Source: Edaphochlamys debaryana (lineage: Eukaryota; Chlorophyta; Chlorophyceae; Chlamydomonadales). From it: a stretch of 64,000 bases of DNA. Position 1 is the first letter of the stretch. Every line of letters begins with the position of its first letter. The position numbers and the translations under genes were made by a program. The stretch lies in assembly GCA_016858145.1 (NCBI GenBank), contig JAEHOE010000251.1, positions 1 through 64,000 of the forward strand, read 5' to 3'. This document shows positions 31,822 through 45,165 of this stretch, piece by piece. The notes below the pieces were generated by a model. It worked only from the letters and a program-made list of their open reading frames with translations, did no database searches and was not told where the DNA came from.

Positions 31822-34605
31822 CTGCTCGGGCCGCGATGGTCGCTGGAGGGACCGGCGCCAAGCCCACGAAGAGGGGCAGGAAGGCGGAGAGGGCGCAGTG
31901 GCACCCTTGGGGCCCGAAAGCCCCACCGGGACGCTCAGGTCCGCGGTTGAGGCGGGGCCACAGGCAGGCTGGCCCCCGCCGAAGGCCTCGACATGGAGGG
32001 GCCGACGTGCGGTCGCGAGGCTGGCATGCGGAGTTGGTCGGTAGAGAGAGGACCTGTGCGAGGCGCGGCGTTGGCCGCTGGGGTGGCGGCTGCTGCTTTG
32101 TAGGCCAGGGGGAGGCAAGCGGCGGAGGCGCGTCGGGGCCCGGGCAGTGCTCCATCGGCGTTGTGCTTCAGCTGCCACCCATCCTCTAGGCCGCAGCTTC
32201 CGGGGCCTCGCTGCCCTAGGCGGCGACTGGTGCTTGGGGCGGGGCCACAAGTGGCGCATCCGCCGGGGGAGCAGGTGCGATGCCGTCATGGATGGGTGGC
32301 GGCGGGTTGCCCACGGGCAGCCCCCAAGGAGGCGGAAGGATGTACTCCGCTCCAAAGAGGTTTTGCATCCTCCAAAAGGCCGTAAGTTCCTGCACCGGCG
32401 GGCCGGGGCAGAGGACGTGGTCGTGCGGGGGCAGGGGCTGAGCAGCTGCAGGCGCGTGGGCCATCGAAGCGTCGTCGTGAGCAGCGTGGAGGCCAGAGGG
32501 GAGGGCGAGGTTCCCGCAGAGGCGTTGAGGTCGTGGAGGAAGCCGGACAGGAGCGCCGAGAGATCGGAGTCTGGATGCACGTGGGTGGGAGAGGAATGGG
32601 GGCGGGGAGGGAAACACGTCAGGCGCGGTGGAGGAGGTCAGGACTTGGCTGGCACTTGGCCAGCTGTGCGGAGGACATCCGCGACAACATGCCAACATAG
32701 CTGCGGACCCCGCTGTGCCGCGGTCGCTAGTCCAAGACTGAAATCCGCCCGTGATGCTGTAACCTCCCATTGAGGCCGCAACGTCTACCCAGAAGGCAGG
32801 GCCTCGAGGAGGCCACCCCGATCTTAGCATGGGGGCGCCGCTTCCTCACCCCTGCCGCCCAGCTTGCCTGCCAAGCGTATGCCTGCGCGCTCCGCGATGC
32901 CCAGTCGTGAGGGTGAGCCCTCCTGCAGGCACAGAAGAGGAAATCGAGTAAGGAAAGGGCTTTGGGGCCGGGCCGGGCCGAGCGCTGCGCCGCGGCTGGC
33001 GAAGGCCCTGCGGCAGGCGGGTTAGACGCGTGCGGAGTATCCGTAGCGTCACCCGGCTTGACACCGCGCAAGCTCACCTTTTGCCGCGTGGCCCCGCTTG
33101 CGTGCTGGCGCAAGAGACTGCTCGCCGTCAGGCTGTTGAGCGGAGGAAGACTGCTTGAGCAGTGTCGGGAAATGGTGCCTAGACTCCAGACAGTATGGAA
33201 AGCCTTGCTCTGGCGAATCCAAACGTCTTCGGGCGATGCCTAGCCAGCGGGCTGGGCCAAGCCCTGCGGCCAGTGTGCTGGTCGCAAGCGCCGAAGCCGC
33301 AACTCCGCCCAAAGGCTCCTCCGGTAAACAGTCCGCATAATGAGAGTCATATCTGGGAGCAAGAGAGTCGCTGGCACCTGAAGGAAGGCTGAGTGGATTC
33401 GGGCGCGACGCAGGGCCATCCTGCGCGGTCTGCTCGCTGGCGTGAGTGTTAACGGGGCTATGACTTTTGCGCAAAGAGTGTGCTTTGCTTTGTAGAGTGC
33501 AAGCGCCCCACGCTGGCGGCGGCCAGCGCGCTGGGCCAGCGCGCTGGACGCGGTACGGCAACCGCATGTCCGTACTGTACGGCCGTTCAATGCTGGTGCA
33601 TTATGCGGGATTCGCGTAGCACAGCAGAGGGTGGGCACGGGGGGCGGGCGGGCCAAAGCAGGGGTTAACGCAAGGCGCATGCAGCTCAATGCACGATGGC
33701 ATGCTCGGCTCCAAGCACCGTAGGTCAAAGGATGCGGATCACGGCCCGGACACTGCGGACAGTGGTATAAAATGCGAGACTCGCGTTGTATAGCGGGGGT
33801 GGCTGCGGGTGGCAGGGGGCCCAAGAGGACTTTCGGAGGTGGGTTGTCGACCGAAAGGTGGGGGACATCGTGACGGGTTTGGCGGCCACTGGTGGTTGAG
33901 AGGAGGGGATGGGAGAGTTCCGTAGAAAGCACGGAAAGTCCAGGGTTCGGATCACAGGCACTGTTGGGTCAGTCAAGCACGGCTTTAGCGTCCGAGCGGT
34001 GTCAGCCACATGTTCCTTGGTTCTGGCGTAGGGCGGCTTCATCATCAGGGCAGCCTGGACAGCAGGCTTCACTCGCTAAGATGTGTAGGGCTGTCCAGCG
34101 CTGTTGGACTGGTACCAAGGCAGGCTCATGCAAGTTCCAGGTCGGGCACCGACGGGGGCACGGTCCGGGGTCAACGACTGAGTGCAGTCGTCCCGAATGT
34201 ACGCCTTACACACTACCCGGCCATTCCGCTCCTCCCGCCCGACAGCAGCGGCGCCGCGGGGGTGCCCCGCCATCCCTGGCGGACCCACGCGAGGAGACAG
34301 GCGCACGACTGCAGTGCGCCCGGCCCCGCACCGCACCGCTTCGCCCCTGCCCCGCCTCCACAACCGAACAGCCAACAAGCAAGCTGCAAAGCCCCGCGCT
34401 CGAGCGCCGCCTAGTCGTCGCGCGTCTACCTCTGCGGCCCCGACGCTCCCCAACACAGGCCGTCCAGCGGGTCCCTAGCACGCCTCCCGCTCCACCTTTC
34501 ACCCGCGGCCCCCGCCCGCTCAGGCCCCTTGCTCCACCCGTGCCTCCCGCCACAGCAGCCCACAGCCACGCAGCGGGCCCGGCGTCCTCGCCACCCCAGA
34601 AGCCT

Positions 34606-35584
34606 CGCAAACCGGACGAAGCCTCGCCGCCGCTGCCCCATCACCGACAGCCCGGCCCTCGCCTCCGTGCCTGGCGCCCAGCCCGTCGTCCCCACCCGGC
34701 CATCCCTCGGGCCCCAGCCCTCCCGCCCTCCCGTGCCTGTGCCTGCGGCTCTGCCGCCCTCCCCCGACCGACGCGCTCAGCCAACGCCTCAGGTCCCACC
34801 CTCAGCGGCACACGCCTCGCACGTCCCTGTCGCGTGGCACGCTCGCACGGCTTCTTCACCGTCGCCAGCCACCAGCTCCAGCCGCAAGGCCAGCGCGTCC
34901 AGCCCTCCGCAGCTCCGTGAACGCAGTATCGACCGGTCGGTGCGGCCAGCGTCTACGAGCGCAGCTGCCTCAGACTACGCTACTTCCCACTTCCCACCCA
35001 CGTGACGCTCTTCGTCTCCCAGCCGCCGGCTCCCCGCTCCCGCTGGTTTCCTCCCGGGCCTCGTATTGCCCTAGGTCCCAAAACTACCTTTCTCCTGCCG
35101 CTTCACTCCTAGACGCACGGGTTTTGGGAACGGGTATCTTCCTGGTGGCATCTTCCGCCTCGTACGTCAGTATGGAGCTCAGTCTTCAAGCAGCATTCCG
35201 CAGCCGGCTTCTTTCCCCCAGCTCGCATTTGCACACACCGCACTTTAACGCTCGACTAGCCCCTGTAGCTGACTCGTCGTCTTGTCTACGCCACCTGCAG
35301 GTGCGCGCTCGCGCATGATGACCATAGAAGACTGGCACGCTTCACGGCTGGGGGCTTCTTCAAGCGGCTCAGGAAAGTGCTATTCGCGCCTGTCTCCCAT
35401 AGGACCTGTATCAGCCTGCTAGACGTATCCGGCACAGCTCTACACCGTCAACAGCAACAGCAAGCCGGTTACTCTAGCGTAGCCGTTCTCAGCCGCACCC
35501 CCGACTACATCTGCTGCGCATACCGCTCCGTGTAGTGCTAGATAGCCCTGTTGCTAGTGCACTGTATGGAGGCTATGCCCCCCG
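34606..35584 (+). mobile_element. Element C insertion in B unit 2
   Basis: Same insertion, site and 13 bp duplication as in B unit 1, copied by array amplification (offset exactly 4105 bp). Confidence 0.85.
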
Positions 35585-35695
35585 ACCCCAGAAGCCTCCT
35601 CGCGAGCACACCGGCCGCGCCGCCGCAACGCCGCCGCAGCCGGTACGGTTCGCGTAACCGAAACGTAACCGGCGCACGGCAGCAGCGCTAGCGCG

Positions 35696-35926
35696 TTACA
35701 TTGTGAGCTCCATGATGGCCAACACAATGTCGCCCTCGGCGTTTTTAAGGGCCTTGATAGGGCCTTGATGGCCTTGGCGCGGCTCACGTTGGCTTGCGTC
35801 ATGACCAGCTCAATGTCCTTCTGCTCCACGCTGCTGTCGTCCACTTTCCTCGCAGTTGTCCTCGTCGGCAGCGCCGCCGGCCGCGGCCGCGTGCTGCGCC
35901 GCCTCAGGCTCCGGGCGCATCTTGAA
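35696..35926 (-). pseudogene. NACA-like: NAC-alpha C-terminal fragment, copy 3
   Basis: Same fragment and lesions as copy 1. Confidence 0.88.
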
Positions 35927-38808
35927 CTGCTCGGGCCGCGATGGTCGCTGGAGGGACCGGCGCCAAGCCCACGAAGAGGGGCAGGAAGGCGGAGAGGGCG
36001 CAGTGGCACCCTTGGGGCCCGAAAGCCCCACCGGGACGCTCAGGTCCGCGGTTGAGGCGGGGCCACAGGCAGGCTGGCCCCCGCCGAAGGCCTCGACATG
36101 GAGGGGCCGACGTGCGGTCGCGAGGCTGGCATGCGGAGTTGGTCGGTAGAGAGAGGACCTGTGCGAGGCGCGGCGTTGGCCGCTGGGGTGGCGGCTGCTG
36201 CTTTGTAGGCCAGGGGGAGGCAAGCGGCGGAGGCGCGTCGGGGCCCGGGCAGTGCTCCATCGGCGTTGTGCTTCAGCTGCCACCCATCCTCTAGGCCGCA
36301 GCTTCCGGGGCCTCGCTGCCCTAGGCGGCGACTGGTGCTTGGGGCGGGGCCACAAGTGGCGCATCCGCCGGGGGAGCAGGTGCGATGCCGTCATGGATGG
36401 GTGGCGGCGGGTTGCCCACGGGCAGCCCCCAAGGAGGCGGAAGGATGTACTCCGCTCCAAAGAGGTTTTGCATCCTCCAAAAGGCCGTAAGTTCCTGCAC
36501 CGGCGGGCCGGGGCAGAGGACGTGGTCGTGCGGGGGCAGGGGCTGAGCAGCTGCAGGCGCGTGGGCCATCGAAGCGTCGTCGTGAGCAGCGTGGAGGCCA
36601 GAGGGGAGGGCGAGGTTCCCGCAGAGGCGTTGAGGTCGTGGAGGAAGCCGGACAGGAGCGCCGAGAGATCGGAGTCTGGATGCACGTGGGTGGGAGAGGA
36701 ATGGGGGCGGGGAGGGAAACACGTCAGGCGCGGTGGAGGAGGTCAGGACTTGGCTGGCACTTGGCCAGCTGTGCGGAGGACATCCGCGACAACATGCCAA
36801 CATAGCTGCGGACCCCGCTGTGCCGCGGTCGCTAGTCCAAGACTGAAATCCGCCCGTGATGCTGTAACCTCCCATTGAGGCCGCAACGTCTACCCAGAAG
36901 GCAGGGCCTCGAGGAGGCCACCCCGATCTTAGCATGGGGGCGCCGCTTCCTCACCCCTGCCGCCCAGCTTGCCTGCCAAGCGTATGCCTGCGCGCTCCGC
37001 GATGCCCAGTCGTGAGGGTGAGCCCTCCTGCAGGCACAGAAGAGGAAATCGAGTAAGGAAAGGGCTTTGGGGCCGGGCCGGGCCGAGCGCTGCGCCGCGG
37101 CTGGCGAAGGCCCTGCGGCAGGCGGGTTAGACGCGTGCGGAGTATCCGTAGCGTCACCCGGCTTGACACCGCGCAAGCTCACCTTTTGCCGCGTGGCCCC
37201 GCTTGCGTGCTGGCGCAAGAGACTGCTCGCCGTCAGGCTGTTGAGCGGAGGAAGACTGCTTGAGCAGTGTCGGGAAATGGTGCCTAGACTCCAGACAGTA
37301 TGGAAAGCCTTGCTCTGGCGAATCCAAACGTCTTCGGGCGATGCCTAGCCAGCGGGCTGGGCCAAGCCCTGCGGCCAGTGTGCTGGTCGCAAGCGCCGAA
37401 GCCGCAACTCCGCCCAAAGGCTCCTCCGGTAAACAGTCCGCATAATGAGAGTCATATCTGGGAGCAAGAGAGTCGCTGGCACCTGAAGGAAGGCTGAGTG
37501 GATTCGGGCGCGACGCAGGGCCATCCTGCGCGGTCTGCTCGCTGGCGTGAGTGTTAACGGGGCTATGACTTTTGCGCAAAGAGTGTGCTTTGCTTTGTAG
37601 AGTGCAAGCGCCCCACGCTGGCGGCGGCCAGCGCGCTGGGCCAGCGCGCTGGACGCGGTACGGCAACCGCATGTCCGTACTGTACGGCCGTTCAATGCTG
37701 GTGCATTATGCGGGATTCGCGTAGCACAGCAGAGGGTGGGCACGGGGGGCGGGCGGGCCAAAGCAGGGGTTAACGCAAGGCGCATGCAGCTCAATGCACG
37801 ATGGCATGCTCGGCTCCAAGCACCGTAGGTCAAAGGATGCGGATCACGGCCCGGACACTGCGGACAGTGGTATAAAATGCGAGACTCGCGTTGTATAGCA
37901 GGGGTGGCTGCGGGTGGCAGGGGGCCCAAGAGGACTTTCGGAGGTGGGTTGTCGACCGAAAGGTGGGGGACATCGTGACGGGTTTGGCGGCCACTGGTGG
38001 TTGAGAGGAGGGGATGGGAGAGTTCCGTAGAAAGCACGGAAAGTCCAGGGTTCGGATCACAGGCACTGTTGGGTCAGTCAAGCACGGCTTTAGCGTCCGA
38101 GCGGTGTCAGCCACATGTTCCTTGGTTCTGGCGTAGGGCGGCTTCATCATCAGGGCAGCCTGGACAGCAGGCTTCACTCGCTAAGATGTGTAGGGCTGTC
38201 CAGCGCTGTTGGACTGGTACCAAGGCAGGCTCATGCAAGTTCCAGGTCGGGCACCGACGGGGGCACGGTCCGGGGTCAACGACTGAGTGCAGTCGTCCCG
38301 AATGTACGCCTTACACACTACCCGGCCATTCCGCTCCTCCCGCCCGACAGCAGCGGCGCCGCGGGGGTGCCCCGCCATCCCTGGCGGACCCACGCGAGGA
38401 GACAGGCGCACGACTGCAGTGCGCCCGGCCCCGCACCGCACCGCTTCGCCCCTGCCCCGCCTCCACAACCGAACAGCCAACAAGCAAGCTGCAAAGCCCC
38501 GCGCTCGAGCGCCGCCTAGTCGTCGCGCGTCTACCTCTGCGGCCCCGACGCTCCCCAACACAGGCCGTCCAGCGGGTCCCTAGCACGCCTCCCGCTCCAC
38601 CTTTCACCCGCGGCCCCCGCCCGCTCAGGCCCCTTGCTCCACCCGTGCCTCCCGCCACAGCAGCCCACAGCCACGCAGCGGGCCCGGCGTCCTCGCCACC
38701 CCAGAAGCCTCCTCGCGAGCACACCGGCCGCGCCGCCGCAACGCCGCCGCAGCCGGTACGGTTCGCGTAACCGAAACGTAACCGGCGCACGGCAGCAGCG
38801 CTAGCGCG

Positions 38809-39039
38809 TTACATTGTGAGCTCCATGATGGCCAACACAATGTCGCCCTCGGCGTTTTTAAGGGCCTTGATAGGGCCTTGATGGCCTTGGCGCGGCTCAC
38901 GTTGGCTTGCGTCATGACCAGCTCAATGTCCTTCTGCTCCACGCTGCTGTCGTCCACTTTCCTCGCAGTTGTCCTCGTCGGCAGCGCCGCCGGCCGCGGC
39001 CGCGTGCTGCGCCGCCTCAGGCTCCGGGCGCATCTTGAA
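38809..39039 (-). pseudogene. NACA-like: NAC-alpha C-terminal fragment, copy 4
   Basis: Same fragment and lesions as copy 1. It lies in a short unit without element C, so the capture does not depend on element C. Confidence 0.88.
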
Positions 39040-41922
39040 CTGCTCGGGCCGCGATGGTCGCTGGAGGGACCGGCGCCAAGCCCACGAAGAGGGGCAGGAA
39101 GGCGGAGAGGGCGCAGTGGCACCCTTGGGGCCCGAAAGCCCCACCGGGACGCTCAGGTCCGCGGTTGAGGCGGGGCCACAGGCAGGCTGGCCCCCGCCGA
39201 AGGCCTCGACATGGAGGGGCCGACGTGCGGTCGCGAGGCTGGCATGCGGAGTTGGTCGGTAGAGAGAGGACCTGTGCGAGGCGCGGCGTTGGCCGCTGGG
39301 GTGGCGGCTGCTGCTTTGTAGGCCAGGGGGAGGCAAGCGGCGGAGGCGCGTCGGGGCCCGGGCAGTGCTCCATCGGCGTTGTGCTTCAGCTGCCACCCAT
39401 CCTCTAGGCCGCAGCTTCCGGGGCCTCGCTGCCCTAGGCGGCGACTGGTGCTTGGGGCGGGGCCACAAGTGGCGCATCCGCCGGGGGAGCAGGTGCGATG
39501 CCGTCATGGATGGGTGGCGGCGGGTTGCCCACGGGCAGCCCCCAAGGAGGCGGAAGGATGTACTCCGCTCCAAAGAGGTTTTGCATCCTCCAAAAGGCCG
39601 TAAGTTCCTGCACCGGCGGGCCGGGGCAGAGGACGTGGTCGTGCGGGGGCAGGGGCTGAGCAGCTGCAGGCGCGTGGGCCATCGAAGCGTCGTCGTGAGC
39701 AGCGTGGAGGCCAGAGGGGAGGGCGAGGTTCCCGCAGAGGCGTTGAGGTCGTGGAGGAAGCCGGACAGGAGCGCCGAGAGATCGGAGTCTGGATGCACGT
39801 GGGTGGGAGAGGAATGGGGGCGGGGAGGGAAACACGTCAGGCGCGGTGGAGGAGGTCAGGACTTGGCTGGCACTTGGCCAGCTGTGCGGAGGACATCCGC
39901 GACAACATGCCAACATAGCTGCGGACCCCGCTGTGCCGCGGTCGCTAGTCCAAGACTGAAATCCGCCCGTGATGCTGTAACCTCCCATTGAGGCCGCAAC
40001 GTCTACCCAGAAGGCAGGGCCTCGAGGAGGCCACCCCGATCTTAGCATGGGGGCGCCGCTTCCTCACCCCTGCCGCCCAGCTTGCCTGCCAAGCGTATGC
40101 CTGCGCGCTCCGCGATGCCCAGTCGTGAGGGTGAGCCCTCCTGCAGGCACAGAAGAGGAAATCGAGTAAGGAAAGGGCTTTGGGGCCGGGCCGGGCCGAG
40201 CGCTGCGCCGCGGCTGGCGAAGGCCCTGCGGCAGGCGGGTTAGACGCGTGCGGAGTATCCGTAGCGTCACCCGGCTTGACACCGCGCAAGCTCACCTTTT
40301 GCCGCGTGGCCCCGCTTGCGTGCTGGCGCAAGAGACTGCTCGCCGTCAGGCTGTTGAGCGGAGGAAGACTGCTTGAGCAGTGTCGGGAAATGGTGCCTAG
40401 ACTCCAGACAGTATGGAAAGCCTTGCTCTGGCGAATCCAAACGTCTTCGGGCGATGCCTAGCCAGCGGGCTGGGCCAAGCCCTGCGGCCAGTGTGCTGGT
40501 CGCAAGCGCCGAAGCCGCAACTCCGCCCAAAGGCTCCTCCGGTAAACAGTCCGCATAATGAGAGTCATATCTGGGAGCAAGAGAGTCGCTGGCACCTGAA
40601 GGAAGGCTGAGTGGATTCGGGCGCGACGCAGGGCCATCCTGCGCGGTCTGCTCGCTGGCGTGAGTGTTAACGGGGCTATGACTTTTGCGCAAAGAGTGTG
40701 CTTTGCTTTGTAGAGTGCAAGCGCCCCACGCTGGCGGCGGCCAGCGCGCTGGGCCAGCGCGCTGGACGCGGTACGGCAACCGCATGTCCGTACTGTACGG
40801 CCGTTCAATGCTGGTGCATTATGCGGGATTCGCGTAGCACAGCAGAGGGTGGGCACGGGGGGCGGGCGGGCCAAAGCAGGGGTTAACGCAAGGCGCATGC
40901 AGCTCAATGCACGATTGGCATGCTCGGCTCCAAGCACCGTAGGTCAAAGGATGCGGATCACGGCCCGGACACTGCGGACAGTGGTATAAAATGCGAGACT
41001 CGCGTTGTATAGCGGGGGTGGCTGCGGGTGGCAGGGGGCCCAAGAGGACTTTCGGAGGTGGGTTGTCGACCGAAAGGTGGGGGACATCGTGACGGGTTTG
41101 GCGGCCACTGGTGGTTGAGAGGAGGGGATGGGAGAGTTCCGTAGAAAGCACGGAAAGTCCAGGGTTCGGATCACAGGCACTGTTGGGTCAGTCAAGCACG
41201 GCTTTAGCGTCCGAGCGGTGTCAGCCACATGTTCCTTGGTTCTGGCGTAGGGCGGCTTCATCATCAGGGCAGCCTGGACAGCAGGCTTCACTCGCTAAGA
41301 TGTGTAGGGCTGTCCAGCGCTGTTGGACTGGTACCAAGGCAGGCTCATGCAAGTTCCAGGTCGGGCACCGACGGGGGCACGGTCCGGGGTCAACGACTGA
41401 GTGCAGTCGTCCCGAATGTACGCCTTACACACTACCCGGCCATTCCGCTCCTCCCGCCCGACAGCAGCGGCGCCGCGGGGGTGCCCCGCCATCCCTGGCG
41501 GACCCACGCGAGGAGACAGGCGCACGACTGCAGTGCGCCCGGCCCCGCACCGCACCGCTTCGCCCCTGCCCCGCCTCCACAACCGAACAGCCAACAAGCA
41601 AGCTGCAAAGCCCCGCGCTCGAGCGCCGCCTAGTCGTCGCGCGTCTACCTCTGCGGCCCCGACGCTCCCCAACACAGGCCGTCCAGCGGGTCCCTAGCAC
41701 GCCTCCCGCTCCACCTTTCACCCGCGGCCCCCGCCCGCTCAGGCCCCTTGCTCCACCCGTGCCTCCCGCCACAGCAGCCCACAGCCACGCAGCGGGCCCG
41801 GCGTCCTCGCCACCCCAGAAGCCTCCTCGCGAGCACACCGGCCGCGCCGCCGCAACGCCGCCGCAGCCGGTACGGTTCGCGTAACCGAAACGTAACCGGC
41901 GCACGGCAGCAGCGCTAGCGCG

Positions 41923-42153
41923 TTACATTGTGAGCTCCATGATGGCCAACACAATGTCGCCCTCGGCGTTTTTAAGGGCCTTGATAGGGCCTTGATGGCC
42001 TTGGCGCGGCTCACGTTGGCTTGCGTCATGACCAGCTCAATGTCCTTCTGCTCCACGCTGCTGTCGTCCACTTTCCTCGCAGTTGTCCTCGTCGGCAGCG
42101 CCGCCGGCCGCGGCCGCGTGCTGCGCCGCCTCAGGCTCCGGGCGCATCTTGAA
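41923..42153 (-). pseudogene. NACA-like: NAC-alpha C-terminal fragment, copy 5
   Basis: Same fragment and lesions as copy 1, in the last complete B unit. Confidence 0.88.
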
Positions 42154-43006
42154 CTGCTCGGGCCGCGATGGTCGCTGGAGGGACCGGCGCCAAGCCCATG
42201 AAGAGGGGCAGGAAGGCGGAGAGGGCGCAGTGGCACCCTTGGGGCCCGAAAGCCCCACCGGGACGCTCAGGTCCGCGGTTGAGGCGGGGCCACAGGCAGG
42301 CTGGCCCCCGCCGAAGGCCTCGACATGGAGGGGCCGACGTGCGGTCGCGAGGCTGGCATGCGGAGTTGGTCGGTAGAGAGAGGACCTGTGCGAGGCGCGG
42401 CGTTGGCCGCTGGGGTGGCGGCTGCTGCTTTGTAGGCCAGGGGGAGGCAAGCGGCGGAGGCGCGTCGGGGCCCGGGCAGTGCTCCATCGGCGTTGTGCTT
42501 CAGCTGCCACCCATCCTCTAGGCCGCAGCTTCCGGGGCCTCGCTGCCCTAGGCGGCGACTGGTGCTTGGGGCGGGGCCACAAGTGGCGCATCCGCCGGGG
42601 GAGCAGGTGCGATGCCGTCATGGATGGGTGGCGGCGGGTTGCCCACGGGCAGCCCCCAAGGAGGCGGAAGGATGTACTCCGCTCCAAAGAGGTTTTGCAT
42701 CCTCCAAAAGGCCGTAAGTTCCTGCACCGGCGGGCCGGGGCAGAGGACGTGGTCGTGCGGGGGCAGGGGCTGAGCAGCTGCAGGCGCGTGGGCCATCGAA
42801 GCGTCGTCGTGAGCAGCGTGGAGGCCAGAGGGGAGGGCGAGGTTCCCGCAGAGGCGTTGAGGTCGTGGAGGAAGCCGGACAGGAGCGCCGAGAGATCGGA
42901 GTCTGGATGCACGTGGGTGGGAGAGGAATGGGGGCGGGGAGGGAAACACGTCAGGCGCGGTGGAGGAGGTCAGGACTTGGCTGGCACTTGGCCAGCTGTG
43001 CGGAGG

Positions 43007-44604
43007 ACATCCGCGACAACATGCCAACATAGCTGCGGACCCCGCTGTGCCGCGGTCGCTAGTCCAAGACTGAAATCCGCCCGTGATGCTGTAACCTCCC
43101 ATTGAGGCCGCAACGTCTACCCAGAAGGCAGGGCCTCGAGGAGGCCACCCCGATCTTAGCATGGGGGCGCCGCTTCCTCACCCCTGCCGCCCAGCTTGCC
43201 TGCCAAGCGTATGCCTGCGCGCTCCGCGATGCCCAGTCGTGAGGGTGAGCCCTCCTGCAGGCACAGAAGAGGAAATCGAGTAAGGAAAGGGCTTTGGGGC
43301 CGGGCCGGGCCGAGCGCTGCGCCGCGGCTGGCGAAGGCCCTGCGGCAGGCGGGTTAGACGCGTGCGGAGTATCCGTAGCGTCACCCGGCTTGACACCGCG
43401 CAAGCTCACCTTTTGCCGCGTGGCCCCGCTTGCGTGCTGGCGCAAGAGACTGCTCGCCGTCAGGCTGTTGAGCGGAGGAAGACTGCTTGAGCAGTGTCGG
43501 GAAATGGTGCCTAGACTCCAGACAGTATGGAAAGCCTTGCTCTGGCGAATCCAAACGTCTTCGGGCGATGCCTAGCCAGCGGGCTGGGCCAAGCCCTGCG
43601 GCCAGTGTGCTGGTCGCAAGCGCCGAAGCCGCAACTCCGCCCAAAGGCTCCTCCGGTAAACAGTCCGCATAATGAGAGTCATATCTGGGAGCAAGAGAGT
43701 CGCTGGCACCTGAAGGAAGGCTGAGTGGATTCGGGCGCGACGCAGGGCCATCCTGCGCGGTCTGCTCGCTGGCGTGAGTGTTAACGGGGCTATGACTTTT
43801 GCGCAAAGAGTGTGCTTTGCTTTGTAGAGTGCAAGCGCCCCACGCTGGCGGCGGCCAGCGCGCTGGGCCAGCGCGCTGGACGCGGTACGGCAACCGCATG
43901 TCCGTACTGTACGGCCGTTCAATGCTGATGCATTATGCGGGATTCGCGTAGCACAGCAGAGGGTGGGCACGGGGGGCGGGCGGGCCAAAGCAGGGGTTAA
44001 CGCAAGGCGCATGCAGCTCAATGCACGATGGCATGCTCGGCTCCAGGCACCGGAGGTCAAAGGATGCGGATCACGGCCCGGACACTGCGGACAGTGGTAT
44101 AAAATGCGAGACTCGCGTTGTATAGCGGGGGTGGCTGCGGGTGGCAGGGGGCCCAAGAGGACTTTCGGAGGTGGGTTGTCGACCGAAAGGTGGGGGACAT
44201 CTTGACGGGTTTGGCGGCCACTGGTGGTTGAGAGGAGGGGATGGGAGAGTTCCGTAGAAAGCACGGAAAGTCCAGGGTTCGGATCACAGGCACTGTTGGG
44301 TCAGTCAAGCACGGCTTTAGCGTCCGAGCGGTGTCAGCCCCTGTCAGCCACATGTTCCTTGGTTCTGGCGTAGGGCCAGTAAGTAACGCGCCCAGAAGAT
44401 GGGTGCTGAGCCGGACAGGACCTGTCTGTTGGAAATTCCCTTTTTGTGGGTTCTGACGGGGGGCAGAAACATTACTTTTGGACCCCATGCCACAAATCTT
44501 CCAGCCCCCCCTGACCGACCGACCGACCCTGCCGTACGGCACACACACTGCCGTACAAGGTCAAAAACTGCCTCGTTTTTGTCCGTTTTTGCACCGTTCG
44601 AAAG
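43007..44604 (+). repeat. Satellite B, right partial copy
   Basis: This 1598 bp copy ends at GCACCGTTCGAAAG, the same end as B0 on the far left (4676-6272). Both carry the alternative 3' segment after CTGGCGTAGGG. It lacks the NAC-alpha fragment and abuts the DDE transposon region. Confidence 0.9.
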
Positions 44605-44642
44605 CAGCTCCGGGTGGCATCGTCGTGAACTATGCTATCATA

Positions 44643-44861
44643 TGGAGCCCCAGAAGCGGTCGCTGGCCCCGCCGAGGCGACTTGCGAGCAATCGAAATGG
44701 AGTCCCGGCGACCAAGCCGTTCCGTGCCTTTCAAGCGTTCGGGCGGTCCTTTGTATACACCTAAACCTAGCGGTATGGGGCTCGATGCGCGGCAGGGGCC
44801 GAAAGCCACATTTTGGGAAATTTGGACGAGTGCCGTACGAGTGTCACTCCCCTCTCCCCTG
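44643..44861. repeat. Single arm of the palindromic element
   Basis: This matches the inverted arms of the element at 3638-4499, here without a partner. The 38 bp before it (CAGCTCCGGGTGGCATCG...) also matches the sequence beside the right arm there. Confidence 0.8.
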
Positions 44862-45165
44862 CACTGCACTTGCCTCTGCCTCTACAAGTGGAGGTGCAAG
44901 CATGTGCAGACAACGGGTGCCAAGCAGGTTGAGAGAGGAGGTTGAGAGAGGCAGGAGGTTTGCCAGCAGGACAGTTGCCCAGCGTGGTTTAGATCGGCAG
45001 GCATGCAATACAAACAAATAGATGGCAATCAAGTACAAAGCACAAACAAAAACATCAAGTCGAGTGCACAGATTGGGTGCGGGATGCGGGGGGAAGGCTG
45101 GGTAGTGGATGCAGCGGGGCGACCGGCGGGGCAGCTGCGGGCGGAGCCGGCTCAGCACCCGGAAT

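Larger units (their letters stand above)
24768..44604 (+). repeat. Satellite B tandem array
   Basis: Unit starts (ACATCCGCGACAACATGCC) are at 28578, 32675, 36780, 39893 and 43007. Complete units measure 4097, 4105, 3113 and 3114 bp, preceded by a partial unit with a reversed element C and followed by a partial unit ending at 44604. The first full unit is 8 bp shorter than the second because of a deletion near 29037. The ~0.99 kb difference between long and short units is element C plus its 13 bp duplication. Identity between units is very high. Each full unit holds a NAC-alpha fragment on the minus strand. The long overlapping frames (for example the 342-codon frame at 29787) recur with the period and show no known domain. 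Confidence 0.95.
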
